Shown here: positions 1-49,389 of the stretch, piece after piece
Position numbering within the stretch: position 1 is the stretch's first letter
Layout of the letters: every line of letters begins with the position of its first letter
DNA from: Serripes groenlandicus
Taxonomy: Eukaryota > Mollusca > Bivalvia > Cardiida > Cardiidae
Assembly: GCA_031761405.1 (NCBI GenBank)
Contig: JASEVX010000013.1
Coordinates: 52,337,948 to 52,401,947 of the forward strand
Length of the DNA stretch: 64,000 nt
Direction: 5' to 3'
Position numbers and translations under genes: made by a program
The notes under the pieces: generated by a model
What the model saw: only the letters and a program-made list of their open reading frames with translations
What the model was told of the DNA's origin: nothing
The model's database searches: none

Positions 1-283
1 CTTTTGTCACTATGTTTTCAAATAGCCGTCTGCTGCAGAGGCGTCAGAAAGCGTCTATATGAGGGATGGGTTAAGCAAGCCAGTCAAGTCATAATGTTAA
101 CCCCAACAATCCTGTGTGCCAATGAGGGGTAAGCCTACCATTTTTCCAAATCTTTGGTATGACCCTGCCAGGAATTGCACCCATAACAAGACGCTTTAAC
201 ATTACACCACCGAAGGGATCTTATGACAAGACATGGTGAGCCAATGTTGCACAGTTTAAGTTTGTTTTTTGTTTTGTTTGTTT

Positions 284-545
284 GTTTGGAGTTTAACGCC
301 GCTTTCAACAGCTTTGGTCATATCACGGCGGTCAGTGCACCTACCCATGTTTTCTTGGCTTTCCCACACCAGTACTTACACAACATTCTTTCGAAGCCAC
401 TGACTACTTTCTCACATAGATCAGGTGAGAGGCAATGTAAAATCGCCCGAAAGAATGTCGCCGCAACCGGGTATCGAACCCGTGACCTCCAGATCACGAG
501 TCAGATACGCTACCAATTGAGCTACCCGGCCGGGCCCAGTTTAAG
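284..545 (-). mobile_element. tRNA-derived SINE, minus strand, intact head
   Basis: On the minus strand the right end reads as a tRNA-like head: A box TAGCTCAATTGGTAGCG, B box GGGTTCGATACCC. The body contains the family sequence TCATATCACGGCGGTCAGTG and the end GTTTAACGCCG. The acceptor stem pairs only partly, so it is not a true tRNA gene. Confidence 0.8.
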
Positions 546-1388
546 TTTGAGTTTGATACATGTACTTCATTATAATACAATGTTTGTTGATTGGGGGTTT
601 AACAACGTTTTCAACAACATTTTAGTCTTATTACGGCGGCCAGTTCACCTACTCATGTGTTTCCTGGCTTTTCACCCCACCGAGTCCATCTTAGGAATAC
701 ATGCATAGTGAGACAATGTTGCACAGTTTGATGATGATATATGTACGTCACTATAATATATATGTTTGTACAAGGGTCAGGATTAGATTAACTTTTTAGT
801 CATATCACAAAATACGGTGGAATTATCTGTTTACCGTTTACTTGGTATGGAAAGTAATTTTAGAGTTATCTGAATTGGAAAATCTGAGGCACAGAAAACA
901 CTAGGAAAAGGAGAAATCATTATTTTTGAGATATTTCTCTTTTTTCAACATTGTTTTTAAAAGCCATCCACTGTAGAAGCACCAATAGATGTGTATGTCA
1001 AGTAGAGTGGCTTTAGGAGAGAGAGAGAACAGAGGTCATTTCAGTTAACAATTACAATGGTATATTGTCAGTGTAGTTTGCTTTGAAAGCAACCGACGAA
1101 AAATCTTAAAATATCTAAAAAAACATGAAGTTTAATATTGCCGAATTGAATAGAGGGGGGAAAGGAGATATTACTCCATCTGACCATCTTTTTTCCCACA
1201 GCATTTTCTTTAATTTCTCTTCAGTATAGAAAGTTTGTTTTTCGGTTAATATATTCATTCAGTTAAGAGAAAAGCCATCGTTTCATAAGACAAGGGCATG
1301 CCATTCAAATAGAAATGTTTGTATAACATAAAATGATGCATAGGAAACCCATATTCTTAACACTTTCCGATATATACAAACGCTTGCC

Positions 1389-1587
1389 TACACCTTTGAA
1401 GCAAACTACTTTTGAAAACATTTTGGCAAAAGGAGAAATCGCTCATTATGAGCAATTTCTCCGTTTGCCACAATGTTTTCAACTCTATTCAATGATTAAA
1501 CTGTCATTTATAGAGGTTAAACTAATTTTTGACCAGGTGTTTTCAAAGTCGTCTGCTGCAGATTTGTCATATGTGGGAAAGGGTTAA
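1389..1587. mobile_element. piggyBac-type MITE, left end decayed
   Basis: AAGGAGAAATCGCTCATTAT palindrome region to GTGGGAAAGGGTTAA. Further fragments lie at 1-75 and 1,660-1,815. Confidence 0.72.
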
Positions 1588-2134
1588 ATTAGACATGCAT
1601 TTAATATTCCGATGAGCAAACAGAATCAAGATTTTGATTTCCTCTCTCGCTAAAACAACATAAATTGTTGGCATTTTCCCTCACAAAGTCGCCTCTGAAG
1701 CATAATGAGCAATTTCTTCTTTTTGCAACAATTTTTACAACTTCATACAATAATTGATCTTTCATTAGTAGAGATTTCCATATTTGCAGATTTGTTGTAT
1801 GTGGGAAAGGGTTAAACAAGAATCATTGAAGAAACACATGTGTGGATAGCCAACATGTCAGTAAGTGAAGTTGATCCCCATGTGTATCCCTGCCACAACA
1901 GAGGATACAAAAAGACGTAACAAATTCAAACTTACTTCGGAGATCTCATTACTTGACCCTATTAGTTAGGTACTCAAAAGAATCCAAGACGATTCTTTTG
2001 AGTACCCACAACATGGGGTTTGGTAGAGTAATAAGAGAGATACTGTGGGGAAAAGACCAAGTTTACTCCCCCTTATCAATTCTGTCCTTTGCAATTTACA
2101 GTTAATTACAAAAGAATCGCGATTAAATAAATAC

Positions 2135-39013
<36,879 letters not shown>

Positions 39014-39133
39014 GGCGCAAACATAGCCAGCTTCTACAGCTTATCAAAAAGAAAATAAAGACTCCTGACGTCTATATAAGTATTAAGATATGTCTAAATT
39101 AAAATCATTAAATTTGACCTTCAAACCCTTTAA

Positions 39134-42004
39134 GGTGGAATCATACCTTTGAAATAACGTCGTTTTGACGTCAAAACGTACGTTTTTTGCGACAATGACA
39201 GTGTTGTTTAAGAAATCACCATGACTTTCTCGTTTGAAGTGGTATTCTGACAGAGTTACCACCAGACCGAAGAGAATAAAATTACCTACGTAGTGATGTA
39301 ATTTTCATACAACTGCCAAGACAATTAACGTTACATAAGGGGAATTAAAATGCAACTTTCGCTAAAATATTTTAACAGTAATTCGGTTATTTCAAATTAA
39401 TTAAAAATTCGCCCGAGAGATTTTTTTTAAAAACTTATATAATTTAGAACAACCTTTTGTCTACCTTTTACCAAAGTTTCAAGACAATCTATCGTGCAGA
39501 TCTTTAGTAAATCGCAATGACGTTAAAGCTCTGTCACGCGACAAACCGTACACTGCGGAATTTGAATTGAAACGTACCCAGGGTTATTAAAATGAACTCC
39601 CGATTTTTCATAAAAATAATCAATTTTATTCTTTTACGAAAGTGGTAAATTGTATCTATCATACTCCTTTAAATATTACATATGTTTTATATAAATTGAC
39701 CTGTCTACTTCGCTGTTTATCTGTTAAATCATTTTTTCACATTCCATGTATTAGTATTAGTCTCAAACCGTCGCTTGCAGTTCTTATAGATATATTTTAT
39801 TTCACTTATTCGAATACATGTAATTCGTCATTTACATACATACATTTACATAAACAAATTGATACTGGAACATCAAATAGTAATTCGATATAACATTTAG
39901 TTTCATGATTTTACATAACCCAACATTTCTGAAACGAAATTCTTCAAACAAGAGCATCGTCAGAATTATCATGGAAGAAATTTTTAATATATTTTATTAT
40001 TACTTTCATATTTGTCACTCTAGGTATTTTGTGATGTATTTTCAGATAACTGTAAATACAGAATGCGTTTCTCTTAATCAGGCGAAAAGCAAGTTTCAGA
40101 ACTTCAAAGATTATAACTGAACAGCATGCAAAGCTGTCTATCTATTCTATCCGTGATTATGCTTTTGTTATTTAAGGAAACACTTTATATGATAAAACAT
40201 CGAGAATAACTGTTTGACGTTCTTCCCTTTGGAAAGCCTTATGTACAAGATTTTATGACAGTTTTGACTTGATTGTATTCACACAGTTCCGCAGTTCAAC
40301 TCAATCTAGAGTTGTTTGAAAATAGGTGTTTATTGACAATATTTTCCTGTATAGTTTGGGTAAATACCCCACTATTATATTGTCTACATACATATCCCGT
40401 GGAGTGCTATCACATCGTTGTCTGCACTATGTAGCTATGTAGTGAGCCTTCGATGTCATTGCACAGGTGTCTAGAAATTGTAGACAGTTTATAGTCGGGT
40501 AATGATACATTTTGTTTTATTAGTGGAAGTGAGTCGACAACACAAGTAATTAGGTACGAACATGTGACCAAAGGTGTGATCTTTTACGGTGTTATGGCAT
40601 TGTGATTTACTTAAAATCAACCCAATAGCTTGTCTTGAAATTTGGGTTTAGGGTAAAAAAAAAATAATCTCAAGACAAAACCAAGCAAGTACCGGTAGTT
40701 TTAAAATAACGGGAACATATGGAGTAAAAAAAGAAAGATAGAAGAAGGGATGGGTGGCTGTGTTTCATTTTCAGTTCCACAATGCGTGTACCGGCGCACG
40801 TCCGCAGTATTACGGCATAGCGTTTTACTAAAAGTCCGCCCGATATATTTTCAACAAATTTGAGTAAATTGGAGAAATAATGGTGTTCTGAATTATAATG
40901 ATTTCTTTTAAAAGAAATATCTAGGGCATTATTTTGTTAGTAAATTAAACGTAAGGTAATAACTGTATTATTAGTCAGCGAGTTCGTTAAATAAACCAAG
41001 TTTTGCTTTAAAATTATTTAAGGAAAAATTGTGATCTATATATCATGACGGAGTTTATATTATTCGCTTCAAATCGATGTTAATATAAGATGAGCTGGTA
41101 ATGGTCATTCCTTTAATCACACATAACTGCCCAGCTGTGTAAACACAAATTACAATTTAATCAAAAACTTGCCGCAAACATTATCACGGATAGAATACCA
41201 AGAAAGCTTTGCATGACAGGTATAGACTTCGAAATTCTCAAAATTGCATATTGAGAACAACATTTGTATACTTTTATCTCAAATACGATACAAACAAATA
41301 TTGCAATATTTGTGATAATTATATTTCATATATAGAACAACAGTTGAACAGGAAAGTTAACGAGTCAGTTTATACATACGACAAATCCAAATATTTTGTT
41401 GTTGTTTTTTTGCTAAATTATTTATGACCGTAATTACTTTAATTCTTTAAATAGAAACACATATATACTACCTACCATTTTTCTTTAGGGGATAGCTTAA
41501 ATTTAGAATGAAATTGATAATTATAAGGAAAAAATAAGTATTCATTTTAATTACCTTGGATGCGTCTCAATGTTTAATTCCGCAGTGAACGTTACGACGC
41601 ACACAAGAGGTTTAACGCCATTGTGATTTATTAAAAATCGACACGATAGATATTCTTGAATGTTTGGCAAATAGTAGATGAATAGGTGCTCTATGTTATA
41701 TATTATTTAAAAAAAAATCTCTCGGGCGAATTTTAAAAAAATTAGAAATAATCAAATTACTGTTAAAATATTCTAGCGAAATTTCTACTTTAAGTCGCTT
41801 TATGTTACGTTAATTGTCATGACAGATGTATATAGTTGATATCATCACATCGGTTATTGTATTCTCTTTAGTTTAAAGTTAATTTTATCTTAATCCAAAT
41901 TGAAATAAGGAAGCAATAGTGATTTCTTTAACAATCCTGTCATTGTCGCAAAAACGTACGTTTTGACGTCAAAAACGACGTTATTTCAAAGGTATGATTC
42001 CACC
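39134..42004. mobile_element. TTAA-flanked DNA transposon with about 300-bp terminal inverted repeats and longer diverged arms
   Basis: Flanked by TTAA at 39130-39133 and 42005-42008. Ends are GGTGGAATCATACCTTTGAA in both orientations, and strong inverted similarity continues for about 300 bp (39,134-39,430 versus 41,710-42,004). Weaker inverted similarity continues past 39,560 and reappears at 40,100-40,155 versus 41,185-41,225. A third copy of one module is direct at about 40,595-40,680. No transposase frame is visible; TTAA targeting fits piggyBac- or Kolobok-type mobilisation. The terminal repeat contains the palindrome GTTTTGACGTCAAAAC, a CRE-like site. Confidence 0.85.
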
Positions 42005-42368
42005 TTAATGTTGTGGTACCAGGTCTTTCATTCGACCCTCCAATTTTTCCAAATAACCCTTTGACTCATAAAGGGCAAGTTATTACCAAGTATTTTTTGG
42101 CAATTACTACCTTTCGAGAAACCCTGTGTACTCTAGGGTCTCCTCTCATCGAATGAATTCTGTTGGTACCCACAACAGCAGTGTTTCATTTTGCTGTGCA
42201 TCCAGAGTCCCTTACTATTTATATGCATAACAATTAATCAGGAATCATTGAAATGTGAAAAAAACCTTAAATATTAACATTGTAGAACTTTACATTTTCT
42301 TACAAAACACATGAAAGGATCTATTTATGGGCTCAGATAAGGGGCGCACTGCATGTTCTAAAATCCGG

Positions 42369-42593
42369 AACCCTTTCCCACATACAACAAATCAGCAGCA
42401 GACGTCTTTGAAAACCTACCTGAATTCTTCTGGTAACTCCCTTTCAATGAAAGTACAATAATTGAAAAGAGATACAATAAAAACATGGTGACAGTAGGAG
42501 AAATTGCTTGTTTTGAGCAATTTCTTCCTTTGTCACCATGTTATCAAAAAGCTGTCTGCTGCAGAAAGCGTCTATATGAGGAAAAAGGGTTAA
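42369..42593 (-). mobile_element. piggyBac-type MITE, reverse orientation
   Basis: AACCCTTTCCCACATACAAC to GAAAAAGGGTTAA; palindrome GAAATTGCTTGTTTTGAGCA. Confidence 0.8.
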
Positions 42594-42935
42594 TTGACCC
42601 TCTTATCTTTTGTTGTGGGTACTCAAAAGAATCGTATCAATGTGACGGTTATTGTGAGTACCCGCATCAAAGGGTTTGGTTCGACTCCGAGCGATACGAA
42701 AGATATTGTGAGGAAAAGAGCTGTATACATGCCCCTCCTTATCTGGACCTCCGCCGATACATTCAGGCAGTAATCCTTATTCGACCCTCTAACCCTATGG
42801 TGTGGGTACTCAAAGGAATAGTCTCGGTGAGACGATTCTTTTGAGTACCCACAACATAGGGTTTCCTTTAATGATAAGAGAGAAAATGTGGGAAAAAGAG
42901 CTGAATACCCCTCCTTATCTGGACCTCTGATGATA
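42594..42935. mobile_element. Hairpin MITEs, two adjacent copies
   Basis: Copy 2 at about 42,750-42,925 has arms CCCTATGGTGTGGGTACTCA and TTTTGAGTACCCACAACATA across a GTCTCGGTGAGAC centre. Other copies: 1,945-2,080, 5,140-5,265, 31,688-31,925. Confidence 0.75.
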
Positions 42936-43261
42936 CATGGATGAATCATTGAAAGAATGTTCAAAATGAAACACTGCAACAGAGTTTGATTCATTTATAA
43001 GTGACATATATATAGATACTTGGACAAAGACTCTTTTTTACTCCACCTTTAATAACTAAGGGAGTAAAAGACTGCCACGGGCACAACATGCTGATTCATG
43101 TATTGTGTCCGTGTTTGTGGACAGAAAAATAAAGTGCGCCATGGCATTGTGGCCAAAACAGTTCTACTTATCTTGTGGTAATTAAAGACCTGTGTCCAGT
43201 CACTTGTATAATACGAAAAAAAACCATGAATGGGTTTTTTCGCTTATAGTTAACAGGTGTG

Positions 43262-43292
<31 letters not shown>

Positions 43293-44934
43293 CAATAACC
43301 CATGAAGCTTTCTGAAATGAAACTGGCCAAATCCATGGGGGCCGCCATTTTGGGTATGTATAAAATGAGCCGAGAAACACGGATTGAAAAAAAATTATTG
43401 TCGTCTTTTTAATATTTTTTTTTAAATCGATAATTTGGATATGTATAAAATGACACGAAAAACACAGATTTTTGAAATTATTGTCGTCTTTTTAATTTTT
43501 TTTTTTTTTTAAATCGATATTTATTAAAGCGCTGTGTTTTGGGGGAATTAACATTAAAAAAAAAATGGTACTCTGTAAGAAATATGTTTTCCCGTTCGTC
43601 AAAAAAAACGACAGCATTAGACTTCTACCCCTGAACCTAAATGTTGACTGTATCGTATCCAAAGAAGGACGTGACGTCATTTCCGTAACACTTCATCTTG
43701 GCGTAACGTCAATGGAGCGACGTTGTTTCCCGCAAAAAAGTGGTATCAACATGAAATACCCCAAATTCCTATACATGAGCTATTTATCAAACATTGTGGC
43801 AAAAGGATAACTTTCTCATAAGGAGCAATTGTTCTTTTAGCGACAATCTTTTCCTAAATCGTCTGTTGCAAAGGCCTCAGAAACCGTCTCTAATAGGGAA
43901 AGGGTTTAGCAGAAATGTGACCCCTTACATCATTTGTTCCAGTCATATTGACTGGTTGAAAAAGGCAGTTGCCAGGTGGCATCAGCAAAGAGCTGATCTT
44001 TTTGCTTCTTTACCATAATGCAGGTGATCGATTAAGGATCATCTTGGCCATCATGTTTTAACCTCGTTCATTATAAATGTATTCCTTGATTTTCTGAAAG
44101 TCTTTACTTTATTATTTTCTGTTCGTAATAATAGACGACAGCAATACGAATTCCAAATATTTTTTGATAATGCACAAAACATGACATTAACATTATTATT
44201 GTCTAGTCAATTACTTATAAATCCTTTTTTATGGCCAAAGTATGCTCTTTAATTTTTGTTTATAATTATCTTGCGTTTTTTCGTAAATAGGTAGCACCTA
44301 TAGATATATTAATAATACATGTAATAATTATCACTAAACATAAGAGAAAACCTGTCACTACCAATGCTTGACTTTCTCTTTTGGTGATTTGTTTGTATAA
44401 CTGGGGGGTTTATCATTTATGCAGTTTTCAACATTATTTCAGTTGTGTGCCGGCAACAGAAAACTTATTCATGATCCCTAGGTAAACAACCGGAGTACTA
44501 GGCCAAGATATGTGCCTTGCTCAAGGGCACTCCCCCATCACCAAAACCTGGCATGCCAAGTACCGAATCCTAAACACTAACCTTTAAGCATATATAAATA
44601 TACAGTGCAGAATCTCAGATAGTGTCACATAAAAACAACACACCTCCTGGCAGTCTTTTAAGACTGAACCATGACATACAAACGTTTACCAGGCAGGATA
44701 AATTTAATCTCAAAACAATCTATGTCTCAAACTATCTTGGTTATCATTACTTTTGTATCAAGTTACAACTGGAGACCATATAAAAGACAGAGCAGCTTTC
44801 AAAATATAAAGTAAAAGAGAAACAACAGAATGAGGAGGGAATGGATTAGTACAAGTATAACCAAGTGTGATGCCAGAAAAAAGAATGGAATGGAGGTCTA
44901 TGTTTGTGTAAAATAAGAAATTTGGTGGGTCTAT

Positions 44935-46705
44935 TCACCAGGGCCTTGATTACCTTGCAGTGTATAGATAACAAGCAAGGCTTTTCCAGAGCTGTGATTA
45001 CTTGTGGTGTATATATAGCAATCAAGACGTTTCCAGTCTTTATTATCTTGCGATGTATATATAGATTACAAGCAAGACGTTTCCAGAGCCGTGATTACCT
45101 TATGTTGTATAGATAACAAGCAAGGCGTTTCCAGAGCCGTGATATCCTTGCGGTGTATAGATAACAAGCAAGGTGTTTCCCGAGCCGTGATTACCTTATG
45201 TTGTCTAGATAACAAGAAAGGCTTTTCCAATGCCGTGATTACCTTGCTGTGTATAGATAACAAGCAAGGTGTTTCCTAAACTGTGATTTCCTTGCAGTAT
45301 ATAATAACAAGCAAGGCGTTTTCAGAGCTGTCATTACCTTGCAGTGTATAATAACAAGCAAGGCGTTTTCAGGGCAGTGATATCCTTGCAGTGTATAGAT
45401 AACAAGCAAGGCTTTTTTCAGAGCTGTCATTACCTTGCGGTGTATAGATAACAAGCAAGGCCTTTTCAGAGCCGTCATTACCTTGCAGTGTATAATAACA
45501 AGCAAGGTGTTTCCAGAGCAGTGATATCCTTGCAGTGTATATATAATAAGCAAGGCGTTTCCAGAGCTGTGATTACCTTGCAGTGTATAGATAACGAGCA
45601 AGGTGTTTCCAGAGCCGTGATTACCTTATGTTGTATAGATATCAAGCAAGGCTTTTCAGAGCCGTGATTACCTTGCGGTGTATAGATTACAAGCAAGGTG
45701 TTTCCAAAGCCGTGATATCCTTGCAGTGAATATATAAAAAGCAAGGTGTTTCCAGAGCAGTGATATCCTTGCGATGTATATATAAACAGCAAGGTGTTTC
45801 CAGAGCAGTGATATCCTTGCGATGTATAGATAAAAAGCAAGGTGTCTCCAGTGCAGTGATATCCTTGCAGTGTATAGATAAAAAGCAAGGTGTCTCCAGA
45901 GCAGTGATATCCTTGCAGTGTATATATATAAAAAGCAAGGTGTTTCCAGAGCCGTCATTACCTTGCAGTGTATAGATAACAAGCAAGGTGTTTCTAGAGC
46001 AGTGATATCCTAGCGGTGTATAGATAACAAGCAAGGTGTTTCCAGAACTGTGATATCCTTGTGGTGTATAGATAACAAGCAAGGTGTTTCCAGACTGTGA
46101 TATCCTTGTGGTGTATAGATAACAAGCAAGGCGTTTCCAGAGCCGTGATTACCTTGTGGTGTAAAGATAACAAGCAAGGTGTTTCCAGAGCCATCATTAG
46201 CTTGTGGTGTATAGATATCAAGCAAGGCAGTTCCAGAACTGTGATTATCTTGTGGTGTATAATAACAAGCAAGGCATTTCCAGAGCTGTGATTACTTGTG
46301 GTGTATAGATAACAAGCAAGGCACTTCCAGAACTGTGATTACCTTGTGGTGTATAATAACAAGCAAGGCGTTTCCAGAACTGTGATTAGCTTGTGGTGTA
46401 TAAATAACAAGCAAGGCGTTTCCAGAGCTGTGATTACCTTGCGGTGTATAGATAACAAGCAAGGCGTTTCCAGAGCCGTGATTACCTTGCGGTGTTAAGA
46501 TAACAAGCAAGGCGTTTACAGAGCTGTGCTTACCTTGCAGTGTATAGATAACAAGCAAGGCGTTTCCAAAACTGTGATTACTTGTGGTGTATATATAGCA
46601 ATCAAGAAGTTTCCAGAGCCTTGATTACCTTGGGGTGTAAAGATAACAAGCAAGGTGTTTCCAGAGCTGTGATTACCTTGCAGTGTATAGATAACAAGCA
46701 AGGCT
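44935..46705 (+). repeat. 48-bp minisatellite, about 37 copies
   Basis: Consensus pieces TTACCTTGCGGTGTATAGAT, AACAAGCAAGGCGTTTCCAG and AGCCGTGA. Because 48 is divisible by three, long open frames exist on both strands (for example minus 45239-46558); none is a gene. Lies upstream of the AGO start. Confidence 0.95.
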
Positions 46706-46952
46706 ATCCAAGCCCAACTTGGTTGTTACTAGTAGAGAGATCACAAGAAATAACATCATTCCAGATATGAAATATCAGAATACACTTTCTCAAAGCATAG
46801 GTCAGACCACAAGCAACAGCTTGGGAAATTACTCAGGCACATCCCGAAAAGCCATCTGACGATACATTGAACTGCTCAAGATGCTTTGGAGATTACGCAA
46901 GCAGACTTTCCTAAATGCAGTCACATCTCAGGTAGCTTTCAGATCAGTCTGG

Positions 46953-47654
46953 CAGGGCCTCCTCTGGGTTGAATTTTTCTTTCGCCACCACTTTCGCCGC
47001 ATTGAAATAAATTCTCCGCTTTTAAATTTTAGGAGCCATTTATTTTCGCCACTTTTGATAAATATTTTACAATCAAGTGGACGTTTCGAAGCCATTTTTG
47101 TCATTGAGAACTGCAAGCATAGTTTCCAACAAATATTTATATGCCATCTCATCAATGGGTCCCCTTATTGTTTGTACTCGCCCATAATTAAATAGATTTT
47201 TCCCAATCGAAAATGACAAATTTACATTGTCATTAAATCATGAAAGGCCTACGCATATCGTCGAAACCTTCTTCTTCAAAAAGCGTGCCGATATATTTAA
47301 TACATCTATGATTGACAATTATCATATGTACGGCCTTTAATGTATCAGTATCGGTCAGAGTTGTTGGGTCAGTCGGATTAAAAGGCTGAATTAACACTTC
47401 ACAACAAGTGTGAAATAGCTACACAAACTGTCAAAATGATAAAGCAGGTGTCGTAAAGTGTTCACTAGTTCCCGGCATTGAATCAAATGGCAGTGCATTA
47501 TCTTAGATTAACGGAAACAGTCACTGTATGTCGTAATTGATAAACAGGTAAATTTTGATGTTAAAAACCTTACGCCGCTTATGTTCGCAAATCATGAAAA
47601 AACTTCGCCACTAAAATAATTTTCGCATTTGGCGAAACGGCAGCGCGGGCCCTG
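46953..47654. mobile_element. CAGGGCC-ended element, copy 2
   Basis: Starts CAGGGCCTCCTCTGGGTTGA, ends GGCAGCGCGGGCCCTG; flanked by GTCTGG on both sides. Clearly homologous to the 29.6-kb copy throughout. Confidence 0.8.
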
Positions 47655-47955
47655 GTCTGGTTAAACTTGCTACTGTATCAGACAAAACAATATATTGGTA
47701 TATAACTTAATTTCAAATCAGGAGCAATGAATGCTATTTAACTAATTAAAACCCATATATCTGAAAAATACATGCTTAAAAAAAAAAAATAAGGTTATTT
47801 TGCTTCAGTTTCATTTGTTTACTGTACATGTACAAAAATGAATATTTATGAGAACATTTCAGACAACAACCAGCATGAAAATGAATATTAATGAAAACTT
47901 GCATGCAAAATAGTGAATAATATTCTGTTTCTACAACTTCAACTTTAGCCATCCT

Positions 47956-48190
47956 TATACCTTTTCCTCATGTAGACCCTTTCTGACGCCTCTGCATCAG
48001 ACGGTTTTTTGAAAACATAGTGACAAAAGAAGAAATTGCTCAATACAAGCAATTTCTCCTTTTGCCATAATGTTTTCCACTTTTAGTCATGATAGGTTAT
48101 CCATGATTCAATTAAAGAGATTTTCCATTTTTTGATAAAATATGTTTCTAAGTCGTCTGCTGCAGAATTGTCGTACGAGGGAAAGGGTTT
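47956..48190 (+). mobile_element. piggyBac-type MITE, last clear copy towards the right
   Basis: CCTTTTCCTCATGTAGACCC to GTACGAGGGAAAGGGTT; flanking TTAA no longer intact. Confidence 0.78.
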
Positions 48191-48375
48191 TAAAAGAGAA
48201 TAAGACAATCCACTGATTGTCACAACATGCACACTGTACCACGTCAGTGTGTGGTAGAAAATAAGTGATTCACAATCACTCACTGTGGACTTTGGTGCAA
48301 TAAAAGTCTTTGGATTATAAGTTCCTGCTTAGTCCTATAGTACATGTAAATATTTTGTCCGGTCCGGTTAAGTAT

Positions 48376-48603
48376 GAGTTTTATTGAGTATTGTTTTATG
48401 GCGCATCGACAGCTAAGGTCATTTAGCGCGCAATTAAATTTAATTATTCATGATCCCTGGGTAAACAAACCAGTACTAGGCTAGAAAATGTGACTTGCCC
48501 AAGTGCAATCCACCATGACCGTATAAGCGCCGCGACTGGTAATCGAACCCGGGACATCCGGTTTCGAAATCCCCGACGCTAACCACTCGACCACAGCGGA
48601 TTC
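48376..48603 (-). mobile_element. Second tRNA-derived SINE family, intact head
   Basis: On the minus strand: CCGCTGTGGTCGAGTGGTTA (A box) and CCCGGGTTCGATTACC (B box), followed by a body with GGTTTGTTTACCCAGGGATC. Related headless fragments lie at about 44,404-44,590, 31,760-31,860 and 20,900-21,060. Confidence 0.75.
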
Positions 48604-49389
48604 CTTTAAGTATGAGTCTTGGTTACACTGTTGGTAGACATTTTCTAAATTAAAATGTTTCTGCCTCCAGAAGTTAACTATCTTTGTTGTCTTGAAGCTT
48701 CTAACGGATTCTTTTACAACAATATCGACATCCCAGTTGTTGGCGGACCTTGAGGGTAAATCTCTTTGACAAATCGACTTATTGATGGTTGGGTTGGTTT
48801 AGTTAATTTAAAATTGTGTCCTCTGATAGTGTTGTTGTTAGAAGAAATACGGTTTCTAAATCCCCTGTATTTTAAATGGGTCACATCCTTGTGTGATTAG
48901 ATTTTAACCCTCGTCCCTGTCGAATGTAGGGTGGTGTTGCCAAGTTACTGTTAAGGCTTTTTCACTAATGCAGACCTGCATTTTGACAACTTTTTTTTCA
49001 CAATGCAGTGTTTTTTCTTGCTCTTTTGTGACCAGGGCCCATTCAATCGTGCAAATAGTGATGAATGTCAGATTTTGTAAAATTTAGGCCTACTTTTGAG
49101 GAAAAATAGATGTCTTTTGATTGTAAATGGGGCCAATTTCTGCCCTAATTTGGGTCAAGTAAAAACACTGCATTGTGTTCAGCTCTTTTTTATAATAATA
49201 CTTTCATTTACGGTGTATTCCAAAGCTGTCTGCTGCAAATTTGTTATGTTGGGAAAATGTCAAGTTGTTCCAAAGATGAGTTCCAAGACAAACCAGGTAA
49301 AATGGACCAGGATAACATTATATTTTTACAAACGTGCACCATATCACTATTTCAATGTTGACTGTTTTCAGCTGTATCCCTTACCTCAG

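Larger units (their letters stand above)
42010..44930. other. Upstream AGO region, repeats only
   Basis: Besides the listed MITEs it holds a 30-T run (about 43,262-43,291), paired copies of TGTATAAAATGA.(C/A)CGA (about 43,355 and 43,443) and a headless SINE near 44,404-44,590. A promoter and 5' UTR exon for AGO may be here but no signal is convincing. Confidence 0.45.

Noticed and set aside
464..540. A functional tRNA gene
   Set aside because: The A and B boxes are good but the acceptor stem pairs poorly and the sequence is repeated with the same SINE body at 2.5 kb.
223..708. 161-codon open frame at the left edge
   Set aside because: Lies across two SINE copies and contains the reverse complement of a tRNA-like head.
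1..2134. Last AGO coding exon
   Set aside because: Searched for a minus-strand exon ending in a YFA-type C-terminus; only MITE and SINE sequence was seen.
42485..42994. Open frames of about 120 codons on both strands
   Set aside because: They cover MITE and hairpin-MITE copies whose palindromes keep frames open.
45239..46558. Several 90-136-codon minus-strand open frames
   Set aside because: All lie in the 48-bp minisatellite whose period keeps frames open.
44935..46705. CRISPR array
   Set aside because: Eukaryotic context; units are contiguous without unique spacers.
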